Positions 16,045-26,026 of a stretch of 64,000 nt of DNA are shown here, one piece after another (positions within the stretch are counted from its first letter, which is position 1; every line of letters starts with the position of its first letter). This DNA comes from Bacillota bacterium (GTDB lineage: Bacteria > Bacillota > UBA4882 > UBA8346), in contig JAEZJQ010000014.1 of NCBI GenBank assembly GCA_023436305.1, positions 1 through 64,000 of the forward strand. The letters are read 5' to 3'. The notes beneath the pieces are model-generated. The model saw only the letters and a list, made by a program, of their open reading frames with translations. It did not search any database and was not told where the DNA came from. The position numbers and the translations under genes are program-made.

Positions 16045-17847
16045 TTACCCCTCCACCACAACCATCACCGTCGCGCTCTTTGAAGGGTCCGCTTTACTGG
16101 TGGCAGTCACCGGATAAATTCCTTTGACAACGGGTGCACTATAGACACCGTCCGGACTGATACTGCCATGGCCCGGATCTTTAACGCTCCAAATAACTCC
16201 GGTATCATTGGTTCCGGTTACGCGGGCGCTGAATGTATATTGGCCCCCGGTTTTGGTGATGGGACATTCTTCTAAAATACGGACCACCACCTTGGTATCT
16301 CGCGGCGGCGTATCCGCCGATTCCTCCGGCGGATTCATCCAGGCCCACCAGCGGATACGGATCGTATCCACTTTCGTCTTGCCCAGCATCCTGATTCCGA
16401 TCCGGAAGGTGCCTTTGCGGGGATAGATGATGACTCCGGTGGTGAAATTGCTGGCCGTAGCCGCAAAAGGAGTATCCTGGAATACTTCGGCCCCGCCGGT
16501 ATAAATCCGCTCATCTTCCGGGTCCACTTTCCCGGTTATAATATCTTGCAACTCCTCCATCCCGGTACTGATGGACACCAGTCCCGGTCCCAGCCCGTGA
16601 GCGATCTCCTCCGTATAATACCCCTTGGTCTTCGCCGTCCAAACGAAATCCACCGTGCCGGTGGCCATTTTCGGGCCGGGCGGAGGAGGCGAAGGCGGAA
16701 GTTGGCTGACAACGGGGATTACCACGGGTGGCGCGGAAGGCTCCGGCGGGACAGGTTTGGCCGGGGCCGGCCCATCCCCGGATTGAAGGGGATGATATTG
16801 GTCCAACAGGCTAAGCAACGGCAGATTGAAAATATGTTGGCCAAAAAGGTTTTTTTCAACCCGGTCGATATGATACGTGGTACCTACGGCGCTAGCCACC
16901 TGAATCAAGGTGATCTTGGCCAGGTAGATGGAGTTGATTGAGTTGTCCTCCAGCCATTTATCCAGGGGACGGCTGGAATAGTCCTGTTGTATTTGCTCCG
17001 GTACCGGAATGGCAATTACTTTTACCGGCACTTCGGTTTCTTTGGCGATTTTCACCGGCCGATCCCCGATATTAAGGGTCAGGTTCCGCTCCCCGATCAT
17101 AATCCGTCCGTCTTCGCAAGTACTCCCGGCTTTTAATCGATACTTCCACTCATATTGTGACAAGCCGCCATCCAAGGTTTCGGTAAAACTGACCCAAGGG
17201 TTGTCCCCACCATGGCTCTCCAGATTTACAGCGGAGATTTGATATGAAAAGTCAAACCGGGGAATGGGAGCCAGCTTTTCCAATATAAAAGCGGCCTCAA
17301 TTAGGCCTGAAGGGTTAACATACCGGGGAATCCGGTGCCATAACCTGATCTGTCCATCCTCGTATACCAGGCTGGTCTCCTCCGCCAGTGCGGTGAGCCC
17401 GGAATTCACACGCGGGGGAGGTGTCTTACGGATGGAAAGCCGGTAGCTTTCCTGCACCCGGTTATACACGGCGGCCTGCTGGGAATTGTCCACGGAAAAA
17501 ACCTGATCCTTGTTCTTTTCGTCATATTCGATAAATAAGTAGATGTATCCATTAAACTCTCCCTCCGGGAATCCTCCGATGCTTGAGAGATTGTAATTTT
17601 GAAGCTCATCCACCACAATCTCCCGGCCCGCCGGATCAAGCGCCATACCCGGTTCGATGGTGATCATCTTGCCGCCGGTGGGAGTAACATCCAGACCGCA
17701 AATTATGCCGCTGCCGAAAAGTAACCGGTTGAGCAGCCGGCGTTTGTCGTTAAAATACTTTTGCTCCACCTTGAAATCCTGGGCGGTCAGCAGCTTGCCG
17801 GTGAAGTATTGATTCCGTTCAAAACCAAATCCCAATAAATCATCCAT
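16045..17847 (-). CDS. eCIS putative tail fibre or baseplate-associated protein with Ig-like end
   Basis: I prefer ATG 17847, eight bases after GGAGGGT; an ATG 15 bases upstream (17862) is also possible. The ~600-residue product begins GFGFERNQYFTGKLLTAQDF and continues LLNRLLFGSGIICGLDV, a conserved head found in many eCIS gene sets next to the baseplate genes. It continues with MALDPAGREIVV and beta-rich regions. A Pro-rich hinge (PPEPSAPPVVIPVVSQLPPS) near 385-405 separates the head from a distal part, and the end is a Big-2-like Ig fold (GVIWSVKDPGHGSISPDGVY...VTATSKADPSKSATV). This is consistent with a fibre or surface-binding appendage. Target binding is inferred from architecture. Confidence 0.65.
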   Translation of the reverse strand: MDDLLGFGFERNQYFTGKLLTAQDFKVEQKYFNDKRRLLNRLLFGSGIICGLDVTPTGGKMITIEPGMALDPAGREIVVDELQNYNLSSIGGFPEGEFNGYIYLFIEYDEKNKDQVFSVDNSQQAAVYNRVQESYRLSIRKTPPPRVNSGLTALAEETSLVYEDGQIRLWHRIPRYVNPSGLIEAAFILEKLAPIPRFDFSYQISAVNLESHGGDNPWVSFTETLDGGLSQYEWKYRLKAGSTCEDGRIMIGERNLTLNIGDRPVKIAKETEVPVKVIAIPVPEQIQQDYSSRPLDKWLEDNSINSIYLAKITLIQVASAVGTTYHIDRVEKNLFGQHIFNLPLLSLLDQYHPLQSGDGPAPAKPVPPEPSAPPVVIPVVSQLPPSPPPPGPKMATGTVDFVWTAKTKGYYTEEIAHGLGPGLVSISTGMEELQDIITGKVDPEDERIYTGGAEVFQDTPFAATASNFTTGVIIYPRKGTFRIGIRMLGKTKVDTIRIRWWAWMNPPEESADTPPRDTKVVVRILEECPITKTGGQYTFSARVTGTNDTGVIWSVKDPGHGSISPDGVYSAPVVKGIYPVTATSKADPSKSATVMVVVEG

Positions 17848-17889
17848 TGCCTTACCCTCCATTGTTCCTCCGGCCCCAACCGGTTCCGG

Positions 17890-19155
17890 CTATGAATTGT
17901 TGTTCCGGCCATCCGGCGGTGGCTCTCCGCCCTCCAGCACATTATTATAAAGCACTGACGATTCCGGGTCCAGGCGCATGGCGGCAAACTCCGATAAGTT
18001 GGTATTAATCCCCAGATAGGTATGGGTGTCCAGGTAAATCCAGGGTTGGAGCGCCACCAGCCGGGCTTCGGTAAAAGCCGGTTTTTCCTCGTCCAAAATC
18101 TTCCGGACCGCCAGCCGCTGCTGCTGTAAGGGAACGGTTTTCGGTTTCAGAATCACGGTGAAAGTATAGGGGTCCGTATCATAAAGCTCCTTGATTAACT
18201 CTTTGAATTCCGGTTCGTATTCCAGGTGTTTATACTGGAAATACTCCACTATCAACGGTTTTTCCCCGGTATAAATTTCGACCATGGTTTCAATCGCCTT
18301 TTTGGTTCCCCGCATCTTAAATATTTCCGGGGCCCGTTTGATTAATTGGCGTAATTGCGTTTCATTCCACCGGTCATCCACTGCAATCGCGAGCCACCCG
18401 GAAAGCCAGCGCAAGTATTCTCCTGTAGCCAGATCCGCGTCAAAATTCAAGGCCACCTGGCTGATTTGCTCATCCAGTTCCTCATAAAAAGTACCCGGAA
18501 TCGCCAGAAACCGCTCTAAAAAGTCCCGGCTTTCCGGATCTTCCTGGTATACACCGGGCAAATGCTGCAACAATGAGATCCGGGGATAATATACCCGGAG
18601 CTTGCGGATCCATAGAATGTTTTGAATGTTTCCCGAAACTTCGATTTTCAACCACAAATACCGGCCGGTGGCATGATGCAGTAACGCATTTTGCGGGTTG
18701 ACCAACGGTGCGTTTCCCGTTTGGCCTAAAAAACTCATCCATAATTTTTCCAGGTTATCCAATTTTTTAGCGCTGGCAATCGCCGGATCCCGCAGATAAT
18801 CATCCAGATTCACGCTACCCGTTTCTTCCCCGGCAGCCTCGCCCCGGAGCCCCTTCAGATTGATCTCGGGAGTATTGGCGGCGTAATACGAAATACTGAC
18901 ATCCGAATCCTGCGGAATTTGGGCCTCGATTACTATCTTATACCAGCGCATGTCATCAATCCTGGAATCCAAAGCGGCAGAATAATAAATTCCCCGTTTC
19001 TGCGCTGAAAACCCCGTGGTTTCACCGCTGAAATAAGGCAATGCGCCATGATCCCGAAGAAGCAGCCCTTCGTCGGAAATCTCAAAATTGAAAGCCAGCC
19101 CGGTTTCCCAGTCGGATTGTTGATTCAAGGAGAAAAAATGAAAAGCTTGATTCAC
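17890..19155 (-). CDS. eCIS tail protein, TIGR02242/gpI-like
   Basis: The start is GTG 19155, nine bases after GGAGG. The 421-residue protein has a beta-rich first half and a C-terminal half carrying the phage tail domain hallmark: HLPGVYQEDPESRDFLERFL, then DEQISQVALNFD, EYLRWLSGWLAI and MRGTKKAIETMVEIYTGE. That pattern is shared by gpI-like and TIGR02242 tail proteins, which sit at the outer baseplate and connect fibres to the wedge. The gene lies between the wedge proteins and the putative fibre, as expected. A small inverted-repeat element lies in the gap upstream. Confidence 0.8.
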   Translation of the reverse strand: MNQAFHFFSLNQQSDWETGLAFNFEISDEGLLLRDHGALPYFSGETTGFSAQKRGIYYSAALDSRIDDMRWYKIVIEAQIPQDSDVSISYYAANTPEINLKGLRGEAAGEETGSVNLDDYLRDPAIASAKKLDNLEKLWMSFLGQTGNAPLVNPQNALLHHATGRYLWLKIEVSGNIQNILWIRKLRVYYPRISLLQHLPGVYQEDPESRDFLERFLAIPGTFYEELDEQISQVALNFDADLATGEYLRWLSGWLAIAVDDRWNETQLRQLIKRAPEIFKMRGTKKAIETMVEIYTGEKPLIVEYFQYKHLEYEPEFKELIKELYDTDPYTFTVILKPKTVPLQQQRLAVRKILDEEKPAFTEARLVALQPWIYLDTHTYLGINTNLSEFAAMRLDPESSVLYNNVLEGGEPPPDGRNNNS

Positions 19156-19190
19156 CCGGTTTCACCTCCATCGAAAACTTCACGCTTCAC

Positions 19191-19307
19191 CTAGGAGTCT
19201 GTGCGCGTAACACTTTTTAATAACTTAAAACCACTATATATTGGATTAGAATATGTCACTTAATACTAAATACGCTTCGAAAATCGATTAGCCGCACAGA
19301 CTCCTAG
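19191..19307. mobile_element. MITE-like element with 15-base terminal inverted repeats
   Basis: The ends CTAGGAGTCTGTGCG (19191-19205) and CGCACAGACTCCTAG (19293-19307) are perfect inverted repeats around an AT-rich, non-coding 87-base core. The outermost CTAG at both ends could be a duplicated 4-base target, leaving 11-base terminal repeats starting GAGTCTGTGCG. Total length is 117 bases, with no transposase. It lies six bases beyond the stop of the upstream baseplate gene, inside the operon. A single diverged copy of the end (CTAGGATTCCGTGCG) occurs at 60531-60545. Confidence 0.75.
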
Positions 19308-19312
19308 CGCAC

Positions 19313-21583
19313 TTACCCTTCCGTTGTAACAATCTGGATATCATGGGGTTCATCATCATCCGAATAAACCAGACTATACGGGGGGATTACAATATCGCCG
19401 CCGGGTTCCCGCCGCGCGCCCTCACCCTCATATTCCACCCAAAGCTCCTTGACCCATTCAACCCCGTCAATTTTGGTAATTACACCGGTAAGGTCTCCTT
19501 TGCGGACCATTCCGCCAAACGGCCAGCCCGGGGCGTCCGGCCCGTTGCCGATAGGTGCTAAGTATTGGTTTAGAATACGTACAACTTTTTCCGGACCGAA
19601 TACAATATGGGCCGCAACCACCACCACGGCATGAACCCTTATTTTAACATATTCCGGTCCGATGACATGAACTTCGGTGGTGATCAACCGGCATGGATCC
19701 AGATGCAAACGGATGGTTTCCAAAAAACCCTTGCTTGGAACCGGTTTTTTTTGCTCACTATACGGCACCGCCACCACGGTAACCTGAGCAGGCGCCTGAT
19801 TGGCCGGATAATCTTTTAATCCCTTGATAAAAAGAGGAAATACTTTGACTCTGGCAACCCGTAGCCCGGGTGTTTCTTTGACGATGGCTTCATAATCCTG
19901 GACGGTAACGGCGCAACTCTGTTTTTTTAATACCTTGGCCACGTTCCGCTTGGCATCCTCAATATTTTCCGGGTTCCGTCCGCCTTTAGCCGGAAAATGA
20001 TTGGTAACTTTGATTGGGTCCGGATCACCGGCCGGGTTGGCGATTTTATTAATTTGTCCTTCTTTGATGTTGCCGCTTTCCCCACCGCCGGTCTGGCAAG
20101 AGATAATCCGGATTACATTCGCGGCGGTCCGGCCGGGAATGACGCCCCGCTCATTATTGCCGAAGCAAATCTCATTGGTTAGTTCATCGAAACAAAAATG
20201 GCGGTCCCCGCTTCGGGATAGATCAAAATTTGAAACCCGCTCCCAGTTTTGCCAGAGATACTCATCCGAGCCCGGGAACCGGTTCCCCACCTGAAGTTGA
20301 AATGTATCCAAATACAGTGGCAGTCCGGGTTTAAGCCAATTTAACATGAAAGTCTGGTGCGGCAGACGGCTGCTCTCTCCCACTATCCGGATCTCTTCAA
20401 AAGCCGCCTGGTAACAAATGACCTGAATGTTGCCAACTCCCTGCGGCGGGACTTTCCCATGCTCTCCGTCGCCAAAGGATATGGTCAGGGTTTGTTCCCG
20501 TGCATCCTTATCCATCCGGTAAAATTCCCCTTGAGGTTCAATGGTGGACCAATCGGAGGTTGGGCTCCAAGTCCGAAAATAACCGCCGGCCTCCTGCACC
20601 TGGACCTCAACCAAGCCGTAGTGTGGGAGATACCCTTGAACCGTCAAGGTTTGATGGGTAGCGCCGGTTCCCGAAAACAGAAGGGCTTCGCTATATGTAT
20701 TCCCATGAATCACCGGAACGTTATTAAGGGTAACTTCCCGGATCCAAGGCGGTATTTCGTAACCAGCTTCAGCAACGGTAGCGGAAATCCAAAAAAGTTC
20801 CGGGGTATTGAGCTCGGTGATCCGGGCCGCCCTCATCCGGGACGGAATTTTGATAATTAACCGGCCGCTGAAACTCATCTGGAAAGTTTCATCATGGATT
20901 ATCTCCAGGGGCGCCCATTGATTCAGTGTTGGTTCGGAATCCGGATTTGCGGCGCAATACTCCCATAACACCTTTCCCGAAGGAATAAAGGCCGTTTCTT
21001 TCCCAGTCAGGGGTATCAGTGGCACCGGATAATTTTCATCGAGATTTATTTTAAGGGAGATTGCCCGCCCAAACGGCAGTTCCCGGTCAAACCCCAAGTA
21101 AAGCCGGTTACCCGGTCTGACTTCTTTCCCAAATGCCGGAAAATTAGCCCGGTTGAGGGTATTGAACGAAGTATAGTCCAAAAAACGGCCCCCGTCCATC
21201 ACCATCATCATTTGCAACCGGGCCGGAACAACAAAAACCGTCTCCAATGTCTCAAACGGCAAGTTATCCGCCGCCACCGGAGTCCCCCGGGGGATAATCC
21301 GCGGTTCGGCCGGAATTTCAAAAGTGATATCCGTCATTGCCCGGCGCGCTTTCGCGGGCAACACATCCAATAGTTTTAAAAATTTCAGTTCATTGGCGGC
21401 GGTAATCCGGTTGAGACGAAACTCTTGCATTTCGGTGAGCCAGGCCAGCATCTCCAAAAAAGTGATTCCGGGATCATGATCATTATGATCCGTCCATTCG
21501 GGCATCAGCTTGGGAATCATATCCCGGGCTTGTTTCAGTAATTGCTGAACGGACCGGTCGTCCAATTCCGGTAACGGCAACAC
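19313..21583 (-). CDS. Baseplate wedge protein, J/gp6-like (Afp12/Pvc12-type)
   Basis: GTG 21583 follows GGAGGAG. The 756-residue protein begins MLPLPELDDRSVQQLLKQAR and has the diagnostic PEWTDHNDHDPGITFLEML segment near residue 35, used by the larger contractile-tail wedge proteins. The C-terminal half contains the baseplate J core (KRNVAKVLKKQSCAVTVQDY, ARVKVFP, VTVVAVP). It pairs with the next gene as the two wedge arms of the eCIS baseplate. The downstream MITE ends only six bases from its stop codon, so the coding sequence appears intact. Confidence 0.85.
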   Translation of the reverse strand: MLPLPELDDRSVQQLLKQARDMIPKLMPEWTDHNDHDPGITFLEMLAWLTEMQEFRLNRITAANELKFLKLLDVLPAKARRAMTDITFEIPAEPRIIPRGTPVAADNLPFETLETVFVVPARLQMMMVMDGGRFLDYTSFNTLNRANFPAFGKEVRPGNRLYLGFDRELPFGRAISLKINLDENYPVPLIPLTGKETAFIPSGKVLWEYCAANPDSEPTLNQWAPLEIIHDETFQMSFSGRLIIKIPSRMRAARITELNTPELFWISATVAEAGYEIPPWIREVTLNNVPVIHGNTYSEALLFSGTGATHQTLTVQGYLPHYGLVEVQVQEAGGYFRTWSPTSDWSTIEPQGEFYRMDKDAREQTLTISFGDGEHGKVPPQGVGNIQVICYQAAFEEIRIVGESSRLPHQTFMLNWLKPGLPLYLDTFQLQVGNRFPGSDEYLWQNWERVSNFDLSRSGDRHFCFDELTNEICFGNNERGVIPGRTAANVIRIISCQTGGGESGNIKEGQINKIANPAGDPDPIKVTNHFPAKGGRNPENIEDAKRNVAKVLKKQSCAVTVQDYEAIVKETPGLRVARVKVFPLFIKGLKDYPANQAPAQVTVVAVPYSEQKKPVPSKGFLETIRLHLDPCRLITTEVHVIGPEYVKIRVHAVVVVAAHIVFGPEKVVRILNQYLAPIGNGPDAPGWPFGGMVRKGDLTGVITKIDGVEWVKELWVEYEGEGARREPGGDIVIPPYSLVYSDDDEPHDIQIVTTEG

Positions 21584-21594
21584 GTTGACTCCTC

Positions 21595-24500
21595 CTATAT
21601 CACTTTCACATTGATTTGATGTTTCCCGCCGGTAATGATGCTGAAAGGCAACAATGTAAGATCCCGGTCATCAGCTTCCCGCCATACTCCGTCTTTCAGG
21701 CGGGCGGTGGACAGCGCCACCTTTTTCACATAATTGACGCCTTTCACCGCTTTTAAAAAGGTATAAAAGGTGGAAAGATGCGGGAATTCGCCGATTTCCC
21801 AACCCTGGCGTTGAACATTACCGGTAAAGAGATCCAGAAAATCATGCAAACCGGCAATCGCCGTTTTTTCCACCGGAATGACCAACTCCGGATCACTTAC
21901 AGCCAGGTCGGCATTGACGGTCAATTGCAGCGCCATCGGTCCCACAACCCGGATTTTATCCGGAAAAGCAACAACACCGGCAGTTCGTTCCCGCAAATAT
22001 TTCTCCACTTGAAACCGGAGCTTGTCAATGAATGCGGGACCCGCCGCTTCGGATTTGGGTACGATTAGTAACGTAACAAATCCGGTCTTTTTTTCAAATG
22101 TATCCGTGCAATTCGGCAGGCACTTAACTTTGGCGATGTTTGGGGATGATTGTTTGGCCAGCCATTCAAAATCTTCCGCGGTAACCGCCCGGTTCCGGTG
22201 TTTGATGATTTGCGGCCCCCGCCGTAAGACCTCCTCCATGGTCTCGATATCCGAACCACCAAAGGCCGGTTCCGGGTTATCAACCATATCCACAAAGCTT
22301 ATGGAATTCCGCAGTTTAATAATCGTATGCGCGCCCACATCGCCCCGTTTGCCGCCGCCGATCCGGTATTTAACCCGTACGTGCCGCGCTGAAAGCGTAG
22401 GACACTCCCGCCCGTTTTGCCCATCTCCAAAACTGATCCGGCCGGCGGTCCGGTCGATGATAAAGTGCCGGTCCCGGGGGAAAGATTCCAAGAAATCCAT
22501 GACCGGTTGCCATTTCACCCAAAATTCCCGGATATTGCCGATTTCATCCCGGACCACCACCCGGTCCGCCGGATGAATCCGTTCCTGCTCCTCTTTACGG
22601 GGCAAGTTCTCCACTTCATCGATCCATAACTCTTCCGAAATTACGGGAAAGCGGGATAACTGGTATTCATAACGCCGCCCTTGTTGAACCAATTCCGGAA
22701 TCTCCCGTTCAATGGTCTCGTGTTGAACCACCCGGGCCGTATTCAAGTAAATTCCATTTAACACCGGTTGGGCCGTCCGGCCGCTCCCGGCGGACAGGTT
22801 ATTACCCATGTTCACCGCCCGGATCCAATACAAATTCTGGCCAAACAGCAAACCATGGGCAAAGTCCGGGGGTCCCGCAAAGACGATATTTCCACTGGCG
22901 GCCAATGAATATGTTCCATCCAGTACTTTCAGGGAACGCCATTGAGTCCGGGCGCCTTCCCGGCTCAAGTATTCCCATTCCACCCGGGGTGTTTCAACGC
23001 TTTTCGTATCCGGTGGCTGCAATGCAAAATAAATACTGATGGGGCCTTTAAGCGGCGGTGTTTCAAATCCCATATAAAAAGCCGCATATTGGCTATCCAG
23101 GGTGCATAATGGCGCAAACGGCCGGTCCTGCGCTTTTAAATCCGCCGAATGGTCCACCCACTCCAAATTGTTGTAAGATAGACAATCCGCCACCGGAAAC
23201 CGGGCGCCTTGGAAATCATACGTAAGCACCGGCCGGATCATCAGGGGCGTCCGGAAAACAGCATTGGGCGCGTAGGAATTATATAAATTAAGGACCCGGA
23301 CCCTGATCCAGTAATTCTGATGATTGTTAACCATGGTCATTTGAATATCGGCGGGGCATTGGAATTCAATCCGCTTAACCGCCGGGCCGGACGGGCCGCT
23401 AAAAAGGGCCTCGGCATCCAGACTTAAAAACAGCTTGACCCAACTATTGCCGTTCCAATATTCCCAGATGACTTTGGCGATGGATATCTCCGGGGGTGGC
23501 GGTGGTTCCCGCAAATCCGACTTGCGCATCACCAGTTTCCATTCCACCGGTTTATCTACTTCATCCTTCAGCTTTTTAATCTCAAACTTCAGGTCAAACT
23601 GCACGATAATGGTGGCGCCCTTTTTGGACAGCGCTTCCCGGCTGGACAAGTAAAATTGGCTTGAGATGGCGCCATATTCACCAAAAGGATACAGCCGGTC
23701 GGGATGCAATTGGGTATCGTTACAAAACACCATATCCGGCGCCATCCCACCCTGGTTATGGCAATCCAGAAATTCGGCTCCGGCGAAAACCGCGTTAAAA
23801 TTCAGTGTAAACAGACTCTGTTCCGCAATTCGCTTGGTTCGGCATTGGAGCCAACAATTGTTCCGGCCGCCCAGCCCGCTTTCCACTATCGGCAGCGGTT
23901 TGGTTTTCTTTAAAATCAACCGGTTGCGTTCCGCGGCCACCTCGTCAAAAGGCAGCCACTCGTTGGCTTCCGGCCCTTCGCCGGTCAAATACAGCCACTC
24001 CACCTGATCCCGGTCGGCCAGCTTTTCAGCGATGAATTTTTCCTGGAAACGTTCCGCGGTATTGATAAATTGCAATTCAAGCCGGGCGGTTCCCTGAATG
24101 TTGAAAATGTTGGCATGACCCAAATAAAACCGGTGTGCTTGAAGGTTCTCCGCTTCGGGAAGGTCAAATATCCTAACCGGACCCGCCGGAAGGGAGATAT
24201 TATTTTGCCACAAATCTCCCGCCACCCGCCCGATCCGATCCCGGGCCGGATTGATATGATACGCGTCCGCCAGTAACGCCGGGGTGGCCAGTAAATCCGT
24301 CGCGGTTTCAAATACAACCGGTTCACCCCCGTCCATTTCCGCCGCCACTTGAGTACCTGCCGGTATTACCACGGCTTCCTTGGCGCCCTCGCTCAGCTTG
24401 AAGGTGACATATGCTTCCGCGGGCTGCGCGGGGGAATTAGCCACCCGCAGCATATTTAAAAAAGCCAGGTAATTCTTAAGCGGAACCTGATTAAAACGGG

Positions 24501-24672
24501 TGAGAGTCCCAGCAAACTGTTGGGCGAAGATCAATAACAGCGCCGTTCCTGGGTCCGGGTCCTCCGGTGAAAATCGCCAGTCGGGTGTATAGTATGGATA
24601 TATCTCCTGGATTTGTTTGACTAACGTCTCAAATTCCCGTCTGTCCAATAATGGAACCACGCCGTGTGGCAC
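21595..24672 (-). CDS. Baseplate wedge protein, J-like, large (Afp11/Pvc11-type)
   Basis: The 1025-residue protein starts at GTG 24672 (a second GTG four codons later is possible; neither has a strong binding site). It opens PLLDRREFETLVKQIQEIYP, then PDWRFSPEDPDPGTALLLIF, the wedge signature, and ends with a J-like core: RAVTAEDFEWLAKQSSPNIAK, KVKCLPN, VTLLIVPKSEA and a terminal KGVNYVKKVALST. Twin wedge genes in tandem, 11 bases apart here, are characteristic of eCIS loci. It should assemble with gp25, the spike and the smaller wedge protein around the tube. Confidence 0.85.
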   Translation of the reverse strand: MPHGVVPLLDRREFETLVKQIQEIYPYYTPDWRFSPEDPDPGTALLLIFAQQFAGTLTRFNQVPLKNYLAFLNMLRVANSPAQPAEAYVTFKLSEGAKEAVVIPAGTQVAAEMDGGEPVVFETATDLLATPALLADAYHINPARDRIGRVAGDLWQNNISLPAGPVRIFDLPEAENLQAHRFYLGHANIFNIQGTARLELQFINTAERFQEKFIAEKLADRDQVEWLYLTGEGPEANEWLPFDEVAAERNRLILKKTKPLPIVESGLGGRNNCWLQCRTKRIAEQSLFTLNFNAVFAGAEFLDCHNQGGMAPDMVFCNDTQLHPDRLYPFGEYGAISSQFYLSSREALSKKGATIIVQFDLKFEIKKLKDEVDKPVEWKLVMRKSDLREPPPPPEISIAKVIWEYWNGNSWVKLFLSLDAEALFSGPSGPAVKRIEFQCPADIQMTMVNNHQNYWIRVRVLNLYNSYAPNAVFRTPLMIRPVLTYDFQGARFPVADCLSYNNLEWVDHSADLKAQDRPFAPLCTLDSQYAAFYMGFETPPLKGPISIYFALQPPDTKSVETPRVEWEYLSREGARTQWRSLKVLDGTYSLAASGNIVFAGPPDFAHGLLFGQNLYWIRAVNMGNNLSAGSGRTAQPVLNGIYLNTARVVQHETIEREIPELVQQGRRYEYQLSRFPVISEELWIDEVENLPRKEEQERIHPADRVVVRDEIGNIREFWVKWQPVMDFLESFPRDRHFIIDRTAGRISFGDGQNGRECPTLSARHVRVKYRIGGGKRGDVGAHTIIKLRNSISFVDMVDNPEPAFGGSDIETMEEVLRRGPQIIKHRNRAVTAEDFEWLAKQSSPNIAKVKCLPNCTDTFEKKTGFVTLLIVPKSEAAGPAFIDKLRFQVEKYLRERTAGVVAFPDKIRVVGPMALQLTVNADLAVSDPELVIPVEKTAIAGLHDFLDLFTGNVQRQGWEIGEFPHLSTFYTFLKAVKGVNYVKKVALSTARLKDGVWREADDRDLTLLPFSIITGGKHQINVKVI

Positions 24673-24867
24673 CCCCTGTTGTTAGTAGTTAGGTTGGTTG
24701 GTAGTAGGTTGTTTAGTAGTCAGTAGTTCAGTAGTTTGTATTTCAGTAGTAGTACCTAGAAATTCTTAAAACGCTCAAGCAAAACACTCCTGACTTCTGT
24801 CTCCTGACCTTCTGTCTTCTGATCTCCTGACTCCTGTATTCTGATCTCCTGTCCCCTATCCCCCGCC
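24673..24867. repeat. Intergenic word-repeat tract
   Basis: This spacer has two low-complexity blocks. Positions ~24680-24757 iterate GTTAGTAGTTAGG/TCAGTAGT words, and ~24780-24860 iterate CTCCTGACTTCTGTCTCCTGA words. No gene is visible. The second block uses the same vocabulary as the inverted-repeat spacers at 5.83, 12.2, 32.1, 33.3 and 33.9 kb. Confidence 0.7.
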
Positions 24868-25269
24868 CTATTCCCTCTCCCCGCTGATATAAAACGGATA
24901 CACCAAATTATGAGTATTATTCGTGGCCAATACTTCGTATGAAACATTAATCACAATCTTGCCGGGTACATCCGGGTCCACCGCCGCGTTTACCGAAACC
25001 CGCCCCACCCTGGGTTCCCAATCATCAATGGCTTCCTTAACAGCGTTTTCAATCATCGTTAAAGTTCCGGTATCCGTTAAGCCAAAGACAAATTGATGAA
25101 TCTCGCCGCCGAACTTGGGCAGCACCAGCCGTTCCCCTTTGGCAGTTTGCAGGATAATCAGAATCGATTCATGAATATCTTCTTCGCCTTCGGACATTTG
25201 AATCCGGCCTGTTTTCGAATCAATCCGGACCGGAAACTTCCAGCCCTTTCCCATGAAATCTTGGTTCAT
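24868..25269 (-). CDS. Baseplate protein gp25/GpW-like (Afp9-type)
   Basis: The 133-residue protein begins MNQDFMGKGWKFPVRIDS, then EEDIHESILIILQTAKGERLV and LPKFGGEIHQFVF, ending with RVSVNAAVDPD and INVSYEVLATN. This is the small lysozyme-like-fold gp25 family that clamps the sheath onto the baseplate in contractile tails. The E-x-R motif equivalent is KGERLVLP. ATG 25269 follows AAAGGTGATGG. The position between spike and wedge genes agrees with standard eCIS order. Confidence 0.85.
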   Translation of the reverse strand: MNQDFMGKGWKFPVRIDSKTGRIQMSEGEEDIHESILIILQTAKGERLVLPKFGGEIHQFVFGLTDTGTLTMIENAVKEAIDDWEPRVGRVSVNAAVDPDVPGKIVINVSYEVLATNNTHNLVYPFYISGERE

Positions 25270-25300
25270 AATCCGCCATCACCTTTTTGTGATTTTGTGG

Positions 25301-26026
25301 TTAATTAATCTTCACCAGGCTGCCCTGGATGGTCATCATCCCGCCGGACTTGATATTCATATTGGCTCCGGCCTCGATATCAATCATCTGTGACTTCAGT
25401 TTCAGTTGCAGCGGAGCATTGATGGTAATACTGTTCTGGGCGGCATCAATATTAATTTTACAAGATTGGGATTCCAGATTGATTTTGAGGTTTCCTTTAA
25501 TGGTCACTGTATTCCCGCCGCCGTCAATGGTCAGGGTATTGTTGCCGCTTTGGTCTTTGACCAGAATCTTGCCGTTGGCCGGATCTTCCATCCGGATGGT
25601 CTGGCCCGCCTTGGTATGAATCTCAATGCTTTCCTTGCCGTTCTCATCATTGAAAATAATTTCATGACCGGACCGGGACTTGATCTCCCGGATATTATTC
25701 TTACCATCCCCGTTTTTTTGGGGCGGTTTCTCCACATTGTTCCATAAAGCGCCGATGACATAAGGACGGCGGACCTCCCCTTCGTGGAAGGCCACCAGGA
25801 CTTCATCCCCCACCTCCGGCAAAAAATAACAACCCATCTCTTTTCCAGCCATCAACGTGGCAATCCGGGCCCACTCCGTTTCATTTTCACATTCCCGGAT
25901 CGGCAGTTTCACTTTCACCCGGCCCAGATTCTCCGGGTCTTTAATGTTGGTAACCACTCCAACCAATACCCCGTAAATTTTTTGATTGAATTCATCCGGG
26001 TGCGGCATAAGCAGATTCAAGTTCAA
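25301..26026 (-). CDS. Spike protein, gp5/VgrG C-terminal-like
   Basis: The TTG start at 26026 overlaps the stop of the hub gene by four bases (TTGA), implying coupled translation. The 241-residue protein has the gpV/gp5 OB-fold (GVLVGVVTNIKDPENLGRVKV, CYFLPEVGDEVLVAF, RPYVIGALWN; about 18-95). A beta-helix follows, built from repeating short strands such as GNTVTIKGNLKINLES and NSITINAPLQLKLKS. This forms the central needle below the tube. The VgrG equivalent is thus split in two genes here, with gp27 in the preceding gene. Confidence 0.85.
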   Translation of the reverse strand: MNLNLLMPHPDEFNQKIYGVLVGVVTNIKDPENLGRVKVKLPIRECENETEWARIATLMAGKEMGCYFLPEVGDEVLVAFHEGEVRRPYVIGALWNNVEKPPQKNGDGKNNIREIKSRSGHEIIFNDENGKESIEIHTKAGQTIRMEDPANGKILVKDQSGNNTLTIDGGGNTVTIKGNLKINLESQSCKINIDAAQNSITINAPLQLKLKSQMIDIEAGANMNIKSGGMMTIQGSLVKIN

